From: Yinghuangia soli
Lineage (GTDB): Bacteria > Actinomycetota > Actinomycetes > Streptomycetales > Streptomycetaceae
Reading direction: 5' to 3'
Length of the DNA stretch: 33,176 nucleotides
Assembly: GCF_021502675.1 (NCBI RefSeq)
Contig: NZ_JAKFHA010000012.1
Location: forward strand, 207,739 to 240,914
The position numbers were made by a program, and so were the translations under genes. The notes below the pieces were generated by a model. It made no database searches. It was not told where the DNA came from and saw nothing but the letters and a program-made list of their open reading frames with translations. Below, one piece after another: positions 32,993 through 33,176 of this stretch (its first letter is position 1; each line of letters begins with the position of its first letter).

Positions 32993-33021
32993 CCGGAAAC
33001 GGTGTGCTAAGCTGGAAGCGC
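32993..33021 (+). promoter_or_regulatory. rRNA operon promoter, repeated unit 2
   Basis: The second copy of the same unit has TGC-TAAGCT as extended -10 (33008-33013), CGGAAA upstream and GAAGC downstream. Transcription would start near 33020 and read the leader below. Confidence 0.65.
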
Positions 33022-33176
33022 AGAAAGAAAAGAAACAAAAACAGTAACACCGAAGAGCGCAACGCCCGGAGAGACCGGTGAAAGGGTCTCGAAGGAAGCG
33101 TCCGTTCCTTGAGAACTCAACAGCGTGCCAAAAGTCAACGCCAAATAATACCCCGGCGTTCACGAAGCCCTTCGGG
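33020..33176 (+). other. rRNA operon leader (5' part; 16S gene lies beyond the window)
   Basis: Purine-rich leader with a GAGACC/GGTCTC hairpin (33071-33090). It is followed by the antitermination-type box TTGAGAACTCAACAGCGTG (33109-33127) and the characteristic GCCAAAAGTCAACGCCA continuation seen upstream of 16S genes in Streptomyces and relatives. The mature 16S 5' end is not reached before the window ends. Open frames in this region are not genes. Confidence 0.88.
33109..33127 (+). promoter_or_regulatory. boxA-like antitermination element
   Basis: TTGAGAACTCAACAGCGTG matches the conserved actinobacterial rrn leader box where the NusB/NusE-type antitermination complex assembles. It lies about 90 bp downstream of the last candidate promoter. 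Confidence 0.8.

Noticed and set aside
32777-33163. Short open frames on both strands in the rRNA leader
   Set aside because: The region contains a terminator, three candidate promoters and the boxA-like leader; the frames are Lys/Arg-rich or Phe/Cys-rich by composition only.
1-33176. CRISPR arrays, tRNA genes, insertion sequences or phage genes
   Set aside because: No regularly spaced direct repeats, tRNA-like cloverleaf, transposase or integrase motif was found on either strand.

Overview
The window is very GC-rich DNA with strong third-position GC bias, frequent ATGA/GTGA stop-start overlaps and GTG/TTG starts. It carries a complete conservon (cvnA-B-C-D plus a cytochrome P450), and its right end has an actinobacterial rRNA leader with the TTGAGAACTCAACAGCGTGCC-type box. 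Together these point to a filamentous actinomycete of the Streptomyces type (Streptomycetaceae or close relatives). The species cannot be fixed from the sequence alone.

Layout. (1) 87-5235, minus strand: a tightly overlapped conservon operon, in order sensor-kinase-like CvnA, Roadblock CvnB, DUF742 CvnC, Ras-like GTPase CvnD and a P450. (2) 5755-13004: a mixed stretch with a class II aldolase-like protein, uracil-DNA glycosylase, two GT4 glycosyltransferases, a TARG1/DarG-type macrodomain protein, a small SAM methyltransferase, a three-helix membrane protein, a lipoprotein and a PH-like membrane protein. (3) 13112-23660: a surface-polysaccharide locus. Leftward from the 16194-16765 divergent region run a NodB-type deacetylase, a CelD/FemAB-like GNAT transferase and a GT2. 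Rightward run a second GNAT transferase, a second NodB-type deacetylase, a GT4 and a PglC/WcaJ-type phosphoglycosyl transferase. These are followed by a convergent O-antigen-ligase-like membrane protein, a PglD/NeuD-type acetyltransferase and a UDP-sugar epimerase. (4) 24123-32746: two giant exported modular proteins sharing DUF4082 and bacterial Ig-like repeats. The first carries an N,N-dimethylformamidase-beta-like domain. The second carries an amidotransferase-like domain and a putative divergent NodB-like domain. (5) 32779-33176: a strong terminator, then three candidate promoters and the leader of an rRNA operon whose 16S gene lies beyond the window.

How it may work together (inference). 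The phosphoglycosyl transferase would load the first sugar on undecaprenyl phosphate and the GT4/GT2 enzymes would extend it. The cytoplasmic NodB-type deacetylases paired with GNAT transferases could remove and replace N-acyl groups, the epimerase and PglD-like enzyme would supply modified sugars, and the O-antigen-ligase-like protein would polymerise or ligate outside. The two DUF4082 giants are candidates for binding or processing that polymer at the surface. No flippase or chain-length regulator is in the window.

The most unusual points are the duplicated, mirror-arranged GNAT plus NodB-type modules, the two DUF4082 giants, and an O-antigen-ligase reading frame that as sequenced has no stop and runs antisense through the whole phosphoglycosyl transferase gene.
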